Positions 26,720 through 35,515 of a stretch of 64,000 bases of DNA are shown here, piece after piece. How positions within the stretch are numbered: position 1 is the first letter of the stretch; each line of letters opens with the position of its first letter. The notes under the pieces were generated by a model that searched no databases, had not been told where the DNA came from, and saw nothing but the letters and a program-made list of their open reading frames with translations. Location: the NCBI GenBank assembly GCA_036394195.1, contig DASWFO010000060.1:1-64000 (forward strand), in the 5' to 3' direction. This DNA comes from DATJPD01 sp036394195 (GTDB lineage Bacteria; Pseudomonadota; Alphaproteobacteria; CACIAM-22H2). The translations under genes were made by a program, and so were the position numbers.

Positions 26720-26911
26720 TTACGCGTGGACATCGACCTGTTGGCCGCGGCCGCTGCTCGCCGGCGGAGCCGGCGGCGACGCATTGCTGAACAGCTGCAG
26801 GACCGAAGTCTGCTCCTTTTCAGCGGATTTGAGTGCGACGACCGAGAGCGCCGACTGGGATGACGAAAACGCGTCAACGGCGCTTGAGACTGCACTGGAC
26901 GAACCGTCCAT
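26720..26911 (-). CDS. YjfB-like putative motility protein
   Basis: A 63-aa protein with the pattern of the YjfB family: a short start MDGSSSAVSSAV, a Ser/Ala/Gln-rich helix, ALSVVALKSAEKEQTSVLQLF in the middle (given here in two overlapping ideas: VVALKSAEK and TSVLQLFSN), and an ending GRGQQVDVHA matching the family's G-Q-x-[IV]-D-x-x-A tail. The function of the family is only loosely linked to motility. ATG at 26911 has GGGGG a few bases upstream; the frame extends further without a signal. It is followed by a good terminator, so it is probably a single-gene transcript. Confidence 0.7.
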   Translation of the reverse strand: MDGSSSAVSSAVDAFSSSQSALSVVALKSAEKEQTSVLQLFSNASPPAPPASSGRGQQVDVHA

Positions 26912-27227
26912 GGGGTGCCCCCTTTCTGTGCGGAACCGACGCGGCGGCTTCTCCAGCAGCGTCACCCGAAAAATGTCCCGGGTGAGAGGAGACTACCCCG
27001 AAACCGCCAAAAGGGCGACAGATACGGCTCGGCCCAGATCAAGAGGTTACGCATTAACCACATGATTTAGCTAAATTTCCGGCCGGTCCCCTGCCGACCA
27101 AGCCGCGCCGGAACGGAACACCCCAGGCGGAATTTCAACGGCTTTGCCGGGTTGCGAGGGGGTCGGCACGTCCCTATGATGCGCGCGATTTTCAGCCCAA
27201 CTTTCCGGCCACAGAGCAGCACTTTCC
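26912..27227. other. Intergenic region between the YjfB-like gene and ppiD
   Basis: About 315 bases between two divergent genes. It contains an AT-rich part near 27045-27075 (cattaaccacatgatttagc) that would suit promoters in either direction, but no hexamer pair I would defend. Short open frames here lack ribosome-binding sites. Confidence 0.35.
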
Positions 27228-29114
27228 ATGCTTCAAGCCATGCGCAGCAAGGCGGCGGGTATCGTCGTCAAGGTGCTGTTCAGCATCCTCGTCCTGTCGT
27301 TTGCGGTCTGGGGCATCGGCGACTATTCATTCCTGCGCCGCAGCGACCCGACGGCGTTGACCGTCGACAACCTGAAGATTCCGGCCAGCGCGCTCGACCA
27401 GCAATACCGGTCGGAGATGGACCGCCTGCGCCGGACCTTCGGGCAGATCGATCCGGAGACGGCGCGCCAGTTCGGCCTGATGGACCAAGTCATTCAGCGC
27501 CTCGTCAACCAGACGGTGCTCGACCGGGCGGCGCAGCGGCTGGGTGTCCGCATCGGCGATGACGTTCTGCGCAACCGGCTCATGTCCGATCCGCAGCTGA
27601 AGGGTCCGGACGGCCGGTTCGACGCCGACCGGTTCCGGCAGATCCTGTCCCAGAACAATCTCTCCGAGGCCGGCTTCATCGCGATGCTGCGCCAGGACCT
27701 GTCGCGCAGCCTGGTGACCGAGGCGGTGAGCGCCGGGGCGCGGCCTCCCGACGCGCTGGTGGACCGTCTGTATCGCTATCGCAACGAGCGCCGCGGCGGC
27801 GAGACCGTGTTCGTGCCGGCCTCCGCCTTCCCGGACGTCGGAAAGCCGGACGATGCGCAGCTGCAGGCGACCTACGACGACAACCACGACCGCTTCACGG
27901 CACCCGAGTATCGGAAACTGACCGTCGCGCGCGTCGGTCCCGAGGAAGTCCTGCCGAAGATCACGATCACCGATCAGCAGATCGAGGATGAGTATCGGGC
28001 GCGTCTGTCCGAATTCGGCACGCCCGAGCAGCGCGACGTCGATCAGCTCCTCTATACCGACGAGGCGGCGGCGAAGGCTGCCGCCGAAAAGCTGAAATCG
28101 GGCACCTCGTTCGACCAGCTTGCCACCGACAACAAGCAGACGCCGGAACAGACGCATATCGGCGCGGTGACGAGCAGCGAGCTGGTGCCCGAGCTCACGA
28201 ACGTGATCTTCGCCCTGCCGGAGGGCGGCACCTCGGAGCCGGTGCACAGCCCGTTCGGCTGGCACATCGTCCGTGTCGCCAAGATCGTGCCGGGCAAGGA
28301 GCCGGGCCTGGCCGAGGTCAAGGACAAGGTCGCGACCGACCTGAAGCAGCGCCTTGCCGCCGACGCCGCCTACGACTACTCGACCAAGCTCGAAGATGCG
28401 GTGGCGAACGGCTCCTCGATCGAGGAGGCGGCGGCGAAGGTCGGCATTCCGGTGATCAAGGTTGCTGCGATCGACGCCCAGGGCCGCGATCCCGACGGCA
28501 AGCCAGTGTCGGCGTTCGATGGCGCCCAGCCGGCATTGGCCGCGGTCTTCGACACGGCGGAAGGCGGCGACACGCAGCTCGTCGAAGGCAAGGACGGCAC
28601 GTGGTTCATGAGCCATGTCGACGCGATCATGCCCTCGCACCTGAAGCCGCTGGCCGAGGTGCGCGACGAGGTCGTGGTGCTGTGGCAGACCAAGCGCCGC
28701 GACGAGGCGGCCAAGGCCCGCGCCGAGCAGGTCCTGGCGGCGGTGCAATCCGGCAAGACGCTGGAGGCCGCCGCGGCGCCATTCGGCCTCAAGCCGGCCG
28801 CGGCCGAACCCGCCGTGCGCACCGCCGGCTTCAATCCGCGGGCGACCGTGCCGCCGGAGGTGAACGCGAGACTGTTCGCGCTGAAGCCGACCGAGACGGC
28901 GACCGTCCCGGGCCGCGACGGCGTGTATGTGGTGCGGCTGACCCAGGTCATTGCCGCCGATCCGGCCGTGGACGCGGCCGGCGTCGAGGAACTGCGCACC
29001 GAGCTTCGCCAGCAGATGGGCAACGACGTCGTGCAGGCCTATGTCGAGGCACTCCGCCAGCGCTACGGCGTCACCATCGACCGCGACGTCGTCGACCGCG
29101 TAGCCGGGAGTTGA
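27228..29114 (+). CDS. ppiD: PpiD-like membrane-anchored peptidyl-prolyl isomerase / periplasmic chaperone
   Basis: A 628-aa protein. One membrane segment near the N-terminus (about residues 13-31) leaves the rest in the periplasm. A SurA-like N-terminal helical domain (about 35-185) is followed by a parvulin-type rotamase domain (about 260-355, with FDQLATDNKQTPEQ, PEGGTSEPVHSPFGWHIV), then a second, less conserved helical/rotamase-like part to the C-terminus (KPTETATVPGRDGVYVV). PpiD helps newly exported proteins fold as they leave the Sec channel. In relatives it stands just before the trpE-trpG-trpD genes; here trpE and trpG are missing after it. Confidence 0.93.
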   Translation: MLQAMRSKAAGIVVKVLFSILVLSFAVWGIGDYSFLRRSDPTALTVDNLKIPASALDQQYRSEMDRLRRTFGQIDPETARQFGLMDQVIQRLVNQTVLDRAAQRLGVRIGDDVLRNRLMSDPQLKGPDGRFDADRFRQILSQNNLSEAGFIAMLRQDLSRSLVTEAVSAGARPPDALVDRLYRYRNERRGGETVFVPASAFPDVGKPDDAQLQATYDDNHDRFTAPEYRKLTVARVGPEEVLPKITITDQQIEDEYRARLSEFGTPEQRDVDQLLYTDEAAAKAAAEKLKSGTSFDQLATDNKQTPEQTHIGAVTSSELVPELTNVIFALPEGGTSEPVHSPFGWHIVRVAKIVPGKEPGLAEVKDKVATDLKQRLAADAAYDYSTKLEDAVANGSSIEEAAAKVGIPVIKVAAIDAQGRDPDGKPVSAFDGAQPALAAVFDTAEGGDTQLVEGKDGTWFMSHVDAIMPSHLKPLAEVRDEVVVLWQTKRRDEAAKARAEQVLAAVQSGKTLEAAAAPFGLKPAAAEPAVRTAGFNPRATVPPEVNARLFALKPTETATVPGRDGVYVVRLTQVIAADPAVDAAGVEELRTELRQQMGNDVVQAYVEALRQRYGVTIDRDVVDRVAGS

Positions 29115-29136
29115 TCCCGACAGCCCCGGCGCGCCC

Positions 29137-30153
29137 TCAGCCGCGGGCGGCGGTCTGCGCGGGATGATCGAGCCGGTATTGGACCGCGGCACTGATCGGC
29201 ACCAGGACGAAGCCGCGGCCGGCGAGCGAGCGCAGCCACGGCTCCAGCGCCTCCAAGGTGGCATCGTGCGGATGACCGATCGCCACCGCGACACCCCGGC
29301 GGCGGGCGATCGCCTCGATCTCGGCCAGCCGGGCGCGAACGGCGTCGACCGTCGCCTCGTTGTCGAGGAACACGTCGCGCTCGGCATGGGGTACGCCCGC
29401 CTCGCGGGCAACATCCGCCGCGATGCTCGCCGCCGAGGTCCGCGAGTCGAGAAACAGCATCCCGCGCCGCTTCACCTCGTCGATCACCGGCGCCATCGCC
29501 TGCGCATCGCGTGTGAACCGGCTGCCCATGTGATTGTTGAGTCCAACCGCTTCGGGCAGCAGTGCCAGATCAGCATCGACGCGGCGGCGGATTTCGTCCG
29601 CGCCTAGATCGACGGTCAACGCGTTCGGCCCCGGGTTCTCGCGGCCGTCCGGCTGCATCGGGAGGTGCAGCAGAATTTCGTGGCCGGCGGCGCGCGCGGC
29701 CGCCGCCTGGCGCCCGATGTCCTGGCCGTACGGCAACCATGACAAGGTGAGCGGGGCCTGTAAGGCTACGGCACGGGAGGAGCGCTTGCGGTCGATGCCC
29801 ATGTCATCGATGACGATGGCGATCAACGGCCGCGCGTCGGCCGCCGGCGCATGCGCCGCGAACCGCTTCCAGGCCGGTGCCTCGGGTCCGCGCGGCGGCG
29901 GGGCCACCGCCGCCGTCGATGCCGCGGGCGGCGCCGGCGGCAGCTCCGCGACCGGCGGCGGCGCTTGCGGTGGCGGCGGCGGCAACGCGATGCGCAGCGG
30001 CGGCCGTTCGCCATGGCCACCGGTCGGCTTGCCATGGTCGCGCAGGAACACGGCGGCACCGGCGGCGAGCCCGACGGCGGCGACCGCGAGCACGATCAGC
30101 CGCGTCCCGCTGCCGCGCCGGCCGGCCGAGGTCTTCTTGGCTTTCTTTTTCAC
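29137..30153 (-). CDS. Divergent polysaccharide deacetylase family protein
   Basis: A 338-aa protein: basic N-terminus, one membrane anchor (about residues 17-36), a Pro/Ala-rich linker of about 60 residues, then the 'divergent polysaccharide deacetylase' domain (LIAIVIDDMGIDRKRS, HLPMQPDGRENPGPN, LNNHMGSRFT, LDSRTSA, VAIGHPH). Asp and His residues in these motifs are the likely metal site. Alphaproteobacterial members often sit near cell-wall and septation genes but their substrate is not settled. Start taken as GTG 30153, 5 bases after the stop of the oxygenase-like gene; no ATG is available before the anchor. Confidence 0.88.
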   Translation of the reverse strand: MKKKAKKTSAGRRGSGTRLIVLAVAAVGLAAGAAVFLRDHGKPTGGHGERPPLRIALPPPPPQAPPPVAELPPAPPAASTAAVAPPPRGPEAPAWKRFAAHAPAADARPLIAIVIDDMGIDRKRSSRAVALQAPLTLSWLPYGQDIGRQAAAARAAGHEILLHLPMQPDGRENPGPNALTVDLGADEIRRRVDADLALLPEAVGLNNHMGSRFTRDAQAMAPVIDEVKRRGMLFLDSRTSAASIAADVAREAGVPHAERDVFLDNEATVDAVRARLAEIEAIARRRGVAVAIGHPHDATLEALEPWLRSLAGRGFVLVPISAAVQYRLDHPAQTAARG

Positions 30154-30158
30154 CGCCG

Positions 30159-30689
30159 CTACGCCGGCTGAAGCTTGAACGTGACGGTCACCCGCATGAC
30201 CGGGCAGAGGCGGCTCGGATCGCGTCCGGCATGCGGCGTGTTGGCGTCGAACACGATCAGGCGCCCAGGCTTCGGCATCACGGCGCGCACGATCTCGCTC
30301 TTGTCCGGCGAGTAAAAGAGCGTCTCGCCGTGCCAGTTCGGCTGCCAATAGCTGTTGGCGTAGTAGACGACCGTCTTGTGGCCCGGCTTGTCGGTGTCGG
30401 TGTGGATCTCGCCGGACTGCCCGTAGGTCTGGCCGTTGGCGTAGGCGAGCTCGATGCGATGCTGGCCGATGAGCTGACGCTTGGCGTATTGCCACAGCGC
30501 GTAGAGCTCGGCCGAAAATTTCTCAAGCCCCGGCTCGCTGTCGGCGAACATCGAGAACCAGAAGCTGAACGGATCGTCGGTGCCGGACTTCACGCCGTGC
30601 TTCCAGATCGGCATGCGCACGATCTCGTCCAGCGTGTCCACCAGCTGCTTCGGCACCGCCCCGTCGATCACTTCGATTGCACCCGTCAT
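30159..30689 (-). CDS. 2OG-Fe(II) oxygenase superfamily protein
   Basis: A protein of about 176 residues with the iron site of the 2-oxoglutarate dioxygenases: HxD in GEIHTDTDKPG, a core strand VVYYANSYW, the GETLFYS strand, and the distal His in DANTPHAGRDPS followed by the Arg in VMRVTVTFK that would bind 2-oxoglutarate. It is of the prolyl-4-hydroxylase-like type; the substrate is unknown. Three in-frame ATGs lie within 30 bases; 30689 is chosen because GAGGA is about 10 bases upstream, but 30698 is nearly as good. It is followed closely by the deacetylase gene in the same orientation. Confidence 0.88.
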   Translation of the reverse strand: MTGAIEVIDGAVPKQLVDTLDEIVRMPIWKHGVKSGTDDPFSFWFSMFADSEPGLEKFSAELYALWQYAKRQLIGQHRIELAYANGQTYGQSGEIHTDTDKPGHKTVVYYANSYWQPNWHGETLFYSPDKSEIVRAVMPKPGRLIVFDANTPHAGRDPSRLCPVMRVTVTFKLQPA

Positions 30690-30991
30690 CGGCCCCATCT
30701 TCCTCGTTCCATCCAAGATCGCTCCGCTCGGACTCGCGGCCGGATTTTAGCCGGAACCAGCCCGCAGCTTTGCGAAATTTTATGTCGCGCCCGCCGAAAA
30801 TACTTGTCGATAACTCTCGCCCGCCCTTGATCCCGGCCCGCCGCCGACCATGTGCGAATCATCGCACCATTGCCGCGCGCTCCACGGCGCGGGTCAGCGG
30901 TGCGTAATTGGGAACCGCACGAAGGAGGATGCGTAAAACACATGACTCCACCGGGCAAGTTCTGAAGCCTCCGAAAATCTCTATGCACTGA

Positions 30992-31145
30992 CGTGCCGGC
31001 TTTAGCCGGCACGAATATCATCCGGCTCTCATGCCGGACGTGGGGATGATTCCCCGCCACGAAGCCCCGTCTCGTCATGCCTTGCGGCTTGGGACGGGGC
31101 TTCTGATTCTCCCGCTGATTCTCCCGCTGATTCTCCCGCTGATTC
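30992..31145. repeat. Cluster of stem-loops ending in a 12-bp tandem repeat
   Basis: Within 155 bases of the 552-base gap at 30690-31241 there are several perfect inverted repeats: cgtgccggct/agccggcacg (30992-31001, 31004-31013), ccggc/gccgg (31022-31037), tgggga/tcccc (31041-31055) and gaagccccgtc/gacggggcttc (31061-31071, 31093-31103). Straight after comes gattctcccgct three times in exact tandem (31105-31140) plus a partial fourth. The rest of the gap shows no gene I would support. This may be a REP-type cluster or a structured RNA; neither is shown. Confidence 0.65.
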
Positions 31146-31241
31146 ACCCTCGGGCGCGCAAGGCCGCGGAATTTCCGACAATTGCGCAATGGTGCGGATC
31201 GGGGCATCCTCCGGCCCGAATTGCCAGGAAAAGCCCCGCCC

Positions 31242-31673
31242 ATGGCCCCAGCATTGAGATGTTTGATGTTTTCCGCCGCTTGCATGGTGAGCCTGGCGGC
31301 CTGCGACCCGCGCTTCGTCCATGGCTCGGGCCTGCGGCCCTCCGAGGTCCCGGGCCTCGCCGGGGTCTGGGAGGGGCGCGGCGCGTTGAGCTTCTCCGAC
31401 GACAACAGGTGTCCGCGGGTGTATCTGGTGAAGATGCGCGTCGGCGACGGGAACGTCGCCGGCGAGATGATCGACGACGCCAAGACAGGCACGACACCGG
31501 CCAGCTTCACGACCTTCGTCGAATACGACGGCAGCCTGCATGCGACGCTGCGCGTGGACGGGCGCGAGACCAACATCCTCGGCTCGTTCGGCCGCGACAA
31601 CTTCACGGGCACGGCCCGGGCGCCGGGTTGCACCTACGTCGTGCGCCTGCGGCGCCGCGACACCGCCTCTTGA
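31242..31673 (+). CDS. Predicted lipoprotein of unknown function
   Basis: A 143-aa protein with a lipoprotein signal: hydrophobic run and lipobox LAAC (Cys about residue 21). The mature part is a single small beta-rich domain (GLAGVWEGRGALSFSDDN, YLVKMRVGDGNVAGEM, LHATLRVDGRETN, FTGTARAPGCTYVVRL) with an internal cysteine pair, like lipocalin-type or META-type folds, though I cannot assign one. The start at 31242 has AGGAAAAG upstream; the frame is open 20 codons earlier without a signal peptide. It is followed by trpD after 34 bases and could share its transcript. Confidence 0.75.
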   Translation: MAPALRCLMFSAACMVSLAACDPRFVHGSGLRPSEVPGLAGVWEGRGALSFSDDNRCPRVYLVKMRVGDGNVAGEMIDDAKTGTTPASFTTFVEYDGSLHATLRVDGRETNILGSFGRDNFTGTARAPGCTYVVRLRRRDTAS

Positions 31674-31707
31674 TCGCCCCCGCCCCCTCCGATACCTGTA
31701 AACGGCC

Positions 31708-32760
31708 ATGACCGCCGACATGACCCAGCTCAAGGCGCTGCTCGCCGCCGTCGCAGACGGCCGCACGCTCAGCCAGGACGAGGCGGGGCTGGGCTTCGAC
31801 GTGATGATGAGCGGCAACGCGACACCGGCGCAGATGGGGGCGTTCCTGATGGCGCTGCGCGTGCGCGGCGAGACCGTGGACGAGATCACAGGCGCCGCGC
31901 GCACGATGCGCGCCAAGGCGATGCACATCAAGGCGCCCGACAACGCCGTCGATCTGGTCGGCACCGGCGGCGACAATATCGGCACCTGGAACGTCTCGAC
32001 CGCCGCGGCCCTGGTCGTCGCCGGCTGTGGCGTGCCGGTGGCCAAGCACGGCAACCGCGCCTTCTCCTCCCGCGCCGGCTCGGCCGACGTCTTGTCGGAG
32101 CTGGGGGTCAATCTCGATTGCGATCCACCGCTGATCGAGCGCGCGATCGCCGAGGCCGGCGTCGGCTTCATGCTGGCGCCGCGCCATCACAGCGCCACCC
32201 GGCACGTCAACGGCGCCCGCGTCGAGCTCGGCACCCGCACGATCTTCAATATTCTGGGACCGCTGTCCAACCCGGCCGGCGTCCGCCGCCTCCTGCTTGG
32301 CGTGTTCGCGCGCAAATGGATCGAGCCGATGGCGCGCACCTTGGGCAATCTCGGCGCGATCCGCGCCTGGGTGGTGCATGGCTCCGACGGGCTCGACGAG
32401 CTGACGACCACCGGCCCCAGCTACGTCGCCGAGCTCAAGGACGGTGCCGTCCGCCTGTTCGAGGTGACGCCGGAAGACGCCGGCCTAAAGCGCAGCAAGC
32501 TCGACGACCTCAAGGGCGGCCTACCGGCGGACAATGCCGCGGCGATGCGGGCGCTGCTCGACGGCAAGCCGGGTCCGTTCCGGGACATCGTGCGCCTGAA
32601 TGCCGGCGCCGGGTTGGTGATCGCCGGCAAGGCCGCGGACCTCAAGGCGGGTTCGGCCATGGCCGCCGACGCGATCGACACCGGCAAGGCCAAGGCGTGC
32701 CTGGCCAAGCTGATCGCCATCACCAACACACCGCCGCCAGCGGCCCCTGCCGCGGACTGA
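31708..32760 (+). CDS. trpD: Anthranilate phosphoribosyltransferase
   Basis: A 350-aa enzyme of tryptophan synthesis that joins anthranilate to phosphoribosyl pyrophosphate. Diagnostic motifs: LVGTGGDNIGTWNVST (PRPP site), VPVAKHGNRAFSSRAGSADVL, FMLAPRHHSATRHV, FNILGPLSNPA and VVHGSDGLDELTTTG. Normal length with a short Pro/Ala tail. trpC follows after 3 bases and moaC after trpC, so the genes are one operon. No trpE or trpG is found upstream. Confidence 0.98.
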   Translation: MTADMTQLKALLAAVADGRTLSQDEAGLGFDVMMSGNATPAQMGAFLMALRVRGETVDEITGAARTMRAKAMHIKAPDNAVDLVGTGGDNIGTWNVSTAAALVVAGCGVPVAKHGNRAFSSRAGSADVLSELGVNLDCDPPLIERAIAEAGVGFMLAPRHHSATRHVNGARVELGTRTIFNILGPLSNPAGVRRLLLGVFARKWIEPMARTLGNLGAIRAWVVHGSDGLDELTTTGPSYVAELKDGAVRLFEVTPEDAGLKRSKLDDLKGGLPADNAAAMRALLDGKPGPFRDIVRLNAGAGLVIAGKAADLKAGSAMAADAIDTGKAKACLAKLIAITNTPPPAAPAAD

Positions 32761-32763
32761 CCC

Positions 32764-33597
32764 ATGTCCGCCCCTCGCAACGATCAGAAGGGCGATGTGC
32801 TGGCGGAGATCTGCGCCGAGAAGCGCCGCGAGGTCGGGCGCCGCAAGCAGACGACCCCGCCAGCCGAGATCGAGCGCCGCGCCGCCGCGGCACCGCCGAC
32901 GCGCGGCTTCGTGGCGGCGCTGAAAAAGACCGCGACCGCCGGCACCAGGCCGGCGCTGATCGCCGAGATCAAGAAGGCCTCGCCGTCGCGCGGGCTGATC
33001 CGTGCCGACTTCGATCCCCCGAACCTTGCGCGCGCCTACAAGACGGGCGGCGCCACCTGCCTGTCCGTGCTCACCGACGCGCCGTATTTCCAGGGTGCGG
33101 ACGAGCACCTCAAGGCCGCCCGCGCCGCGGTCGACCTGCCGGTGCTGCGCAAGGACTTCATCCTCGAGCCGTACCAGGTCCTCGAGGCGCGCGCGATCGG
33201 AGCCGATTGCATCCTGCTGATCCTGGCCGCCCTCGACGATGCGACGGCGCGCCGCCTCGCCGGGCTTGCCCGCGATCTCGGCCTGGACGTGCTCGCCGAA
33301 GTTCATGACGAGGCGGAGCTCGACCGGGCGCTGGCGCTCGACGACGCGCTGCTCGGGATCAACAACCGCAACCTCAAGACGCTCAAGGTCGACCTCGCGG
33401 TGTTCGAGCGGCTCGCCCGGCGCGTGCCGCGCGACCGCTTCCTGGTCGCAGAAAGCGGCCTCAAGACGCCAGCGGATCTGGCGCGGCTGGCGCAGGCCGG
33501 AGCGGGCGCCTTCCTCATCGGCGAATCGCTGATGGCCCAGCCGGATGTCGCAGCGGCGACGCGCGCGCTGCTCACACCCGCCGCCGCACCCACCTGA
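32764..33597 (+). CDS. trpC: Indole-3-glycerol phosphate synthase
   Basis: A 277-aa TIM-barrel enzyme that closes the indole ring from CdRP. Motifs: LIAEIKKASPSRGLIR with the catalytic Lys, LSVLTDAPYFQG, VLRKDFILEPYQV with Lys and Glu, LGINNRNLKTLKVDL, and ESGLKTPADLARL. It is a stand-alone TrpC, not fused to TrpF. Starts 3 bases after the trpD stop. Confidence 0.98.
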   Translation: MSAPRNDQKGDVLAEICAEKRREVGRRKQTTPPAEIERRAAAAPPTRGFVAALKKTATAGTRPALIAEIKKASPSRGLIRADFDPPNLARAYKTGGATCLSVLTDAPYFQGADEHLKAARAAVDLPVLRKDFILEPYQVLEARAIGADCILLILAALDDATARRLAGLARDLGLDVLAEVHDEAELDRALALDDALLGINNRNLKTLKVDLAVFERLARRVPRDRFLVAESGLKTPADLARLAQAGAGAFLIGESLMAQPDVAAATRALLTPAAAPT

Positions 33598-33606
33598 CGC
33601 CGCGCC

Positions 33607-34089
33607 ATGCCGGCCAAACGGCTCACCCATATCGACCGCAGCGGCAAGGCCGTGATGGTCGACGTCTCCGGCAAGGCCGCGACGCAGCGGATCGCGGTCG
33701 CCGGCGGCTCCATCACCATGCAGCCGGCCACGCTCGACGCCATCCTGAGTGCGGGGATCAAGAAGGGCGACGTGCTGGCGGCCGCTCGGCTCGCCGGCAT
33801 CATGGCCGCCAAGCGCACGCACGAGCTGATCCCGCTCTGCCATCCGCTGGCGCTGTCGGCGGTGACCGTCGACCTCGTCCCCGACCGCAAGCGCCACGCG
33901 CTCGACATCACGGCGACGGTGAAGATCACCGGGCAGACTGGCGTCGAGATGGAAGCCCTGACCGCGGTGTCCATCGCCGCGCTCACGGTCTACGACATGT
34001 GCAAAGCGATCGACCGCGGCATGACCATCTCCGCGATCCGCCTGCAGCACAAAAGCGGCGGGAAGTCTGGGACGTATAATCGCAAGTGA
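33607..34089 (+). CDS. moaC: Cyclic pyranopterin monophosphate synthase
   Basis: A 160-aa enzyme that makes cyclic pyranopterin monophosphate for the molybdenum cofactor. Signature stretches: AAKRTHELIPLCHPLAL, VEMEALTAVSIAALTVYDMCKA, and the C-terminal LQHKSGGKSG. It follows trpC by 9 bases and precedes moeA by 115 bases, the usual alphaproteobacterial coupling of tryptophan and molybdopterin genes. Confidence 0.97.
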   Translation: MPAKRLTHIDRSGKAVMVDVSGKAATQRIAVAGGSITMQPATLDAILSAGIKKGDVLAAARLAGIMAAKRTHELIPLCHPLALSAVTVDLVPDRKRHALDITATVKITGQTGVEMEALTAVSIAALTVYDMCKAIDRGMTISAIRLQHKSGGKSGTYNRK

Positions 34090-34144
34090 TGGTTATGAGC
34101 GCGGCCCCACCCCCACCGATGCTTGTAAGAGCCCCCACTGGCTC

Positions 34145-34164
34145 GCGCGGGCGTCCGCCCGCGC
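34145..34164. repeat. Hairpin in the moaC-moeA gap
   Basis: gcgcgggc (34145-34152) and gcccgcgc (34157-34164) form a perfect 8-bp stem with loop gtcc, and a smaller tccccc/ggggga pair follows before the moeA ribosome-binding site. There is no U-run. It may modulate readthrough from moaC into moeA or be an interspersed repeat. Confidence 0.5.
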
Positions 34165-34204
34165 TCACGGCCTCCCCCATCGAGGGGGAAGGAGTATTTG
34201 GTCC

Positions 34205-35407
34205 ATGATCCCCGTCGACGAAGCCAGGCAACGCATTCTCTCCGCCTTCGCGCGGCTGCCGGCGGTCCTGGTGCCGGTGAGCGAGGCGCTCGGCCGCGTG
34301 CTGGCCGAGGACGTGACGGCGCGGGTGACCCAGCCGCCGGCCGCGATGTCGGCCATGGACGGCTATGCCGTGCGCTCGGCCGACGTGGACAAGGTGCCGG
34401 TCGTGCTCCGCCAGGTCGGCAGTGCGCCGGCCGGCGGATCGTACGACCGCGAGATCGGGCCGGGCGAGTGCGTGCGGATCTTCACCGGCGCACCGCTGCC
34501 GCGTGGTGCCGACGCGATCGTGATACAGGAAGACACCAACGCCGACGGCCCCAACATCACGGTCCGTGAGGGCGTCAAGCCGGGACGTTACGTGCGGCCG
34601 GCGGGGCTCGATTTCAAAGCCGGCGAGGTCGGCCTGCCGGCCGGCCGCGTGATCGACGCGCGCGACATCGGCTTCGCCGCGGCGATGAACAACCCCTGGC
34701 TCAAGGTCGTCCGCAAGCCGCGGATCGCCATCATTTCGACCGGCGACGAGGTGGTGCTGCCGGGCGACCCGATCGGCCCGAACCAGATCGTCTCCTCGAA
34801 CGGCCCGGCGCTGGCCGCCTTCGTCGCCGCCTCCGGCGGCGAGCCGATCAGCCTCGGCGTGGTGCCCGACCAGGTGGCGGCGCTGCAGACGATGGTCGAC
34901 GGCGCGCGCGGCGCCGACCTCGTGGTCACCACCGGCGGCGCCTCGGTCGGCGACCACGACCTGGTGCGCTCGGCCTTGAGCGAGCGCGGGCTGGTGCTCG
35001 ATTTCTGGCAGATCGCGATGCGCCCGGGAAAGCCGCTGATCTTCGGCAAGATCGGCGACACGCCGCTGCTGGGATTGCCCGGCAATCCGGTCTCCACCCT
35101 GGTCTGCGCGCTGGTGTTCCTGCGGCCGGCGATCCGGCGCATGCTGGGCCTGCCCGATGCGGCCGAGGGCAAGCGCGCGACCGCGCGGCTTGGCCGCGAT
35201 CTGGAGGCCAACGACCGGCGCGAGGATTACCTGCGCGCGACGCTGGCCACCGACGCCGACGGCGGCCTCGTGGCGACGCCGTTCACCAAGCAGGACAGCT
35301 CCATGCTGTCGCTGCTGGCCAAGGCGGATTGCCTGGTCATCCGCAAGCCGCACGCGCCGCCGGCGAGGGCCGGCGAGACCGTCGAGATCATCCCGCTGAA
35401 CGCGTGA
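34205..35407 (+). CDS. moeA: Molybdopterin molybdenumtransferase
   Basis: A 400-aa enzyme that inserts molybdate into adenylated molybdopterin. Typical regions: AAMSAMDGYAVR, VRIFTGAPLPRGADAIV, IISTGDEVVLPGDP, TTGGASVGDHD, MRPGKPLIFGK and LLGLPGNPVST. ATG at 34205 follows GAAGGAG-type sequence in the gap. The gene is the last of trpD-trpC-moaC-moeA. Confidence 0.97.
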   Translation: MIPVDEARQRILSAFARLPAVLVPVSEALGRVLAEDVTARVTQPPAAMSAMDGYAVRSADVDKVPVVLRQVGSAPAGGSYDREIGPGECVRIFTGAPLPRGADAIVIQEDTNADGPNITVREGVKPGRYVRPAGLDFKAGEVGLPAGRVIDARDIGFAAAMNNPWLKVVRKPRIAIISTGDEVVLPGDPIGPNQIVSSNGPALAAFVAASGGEPISLGVVPDQVAALQTMVDGARGADLVVTTGGASVGDHDLVRSALSERGLVLDFWQIAMRPGKPLIFGKIGDTPLLGLPGNPVSTLVCALVFLRPAIRRMLGLPDAAEGKRATARLGRDLEANDRREDYLRATLATDADGGLVATPFTKQDSSMLSLLAKADCLVIRKPHAPPARAGETVEIIPLNA

Positions 35408-35515
35408 CCCGGCGACCACCGCGGCGACCCCGCCGCCGACAGATTTTTCACATAGCCGGATAGGCGCCCCCGAGCGTTGGCCGTGTGGTGATCTGCCACC
35501 GGAGGGCGCGCGCGG

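Noticed and set aside
27327..29414. A 695-codon minus-strand open frame across ppiD
   Set aside because: Composition (Arg, Ala, Val, His rich) is that of an antisense shadow in GC-rich DNA; ppiD on the plus strand has full domain support.
31105..31145. Possible CRISPR array from the 12-bp tandem repeat
   Set aside because: The units are directly adjacent with no spacers and there are only three copies; no cas gene is present.
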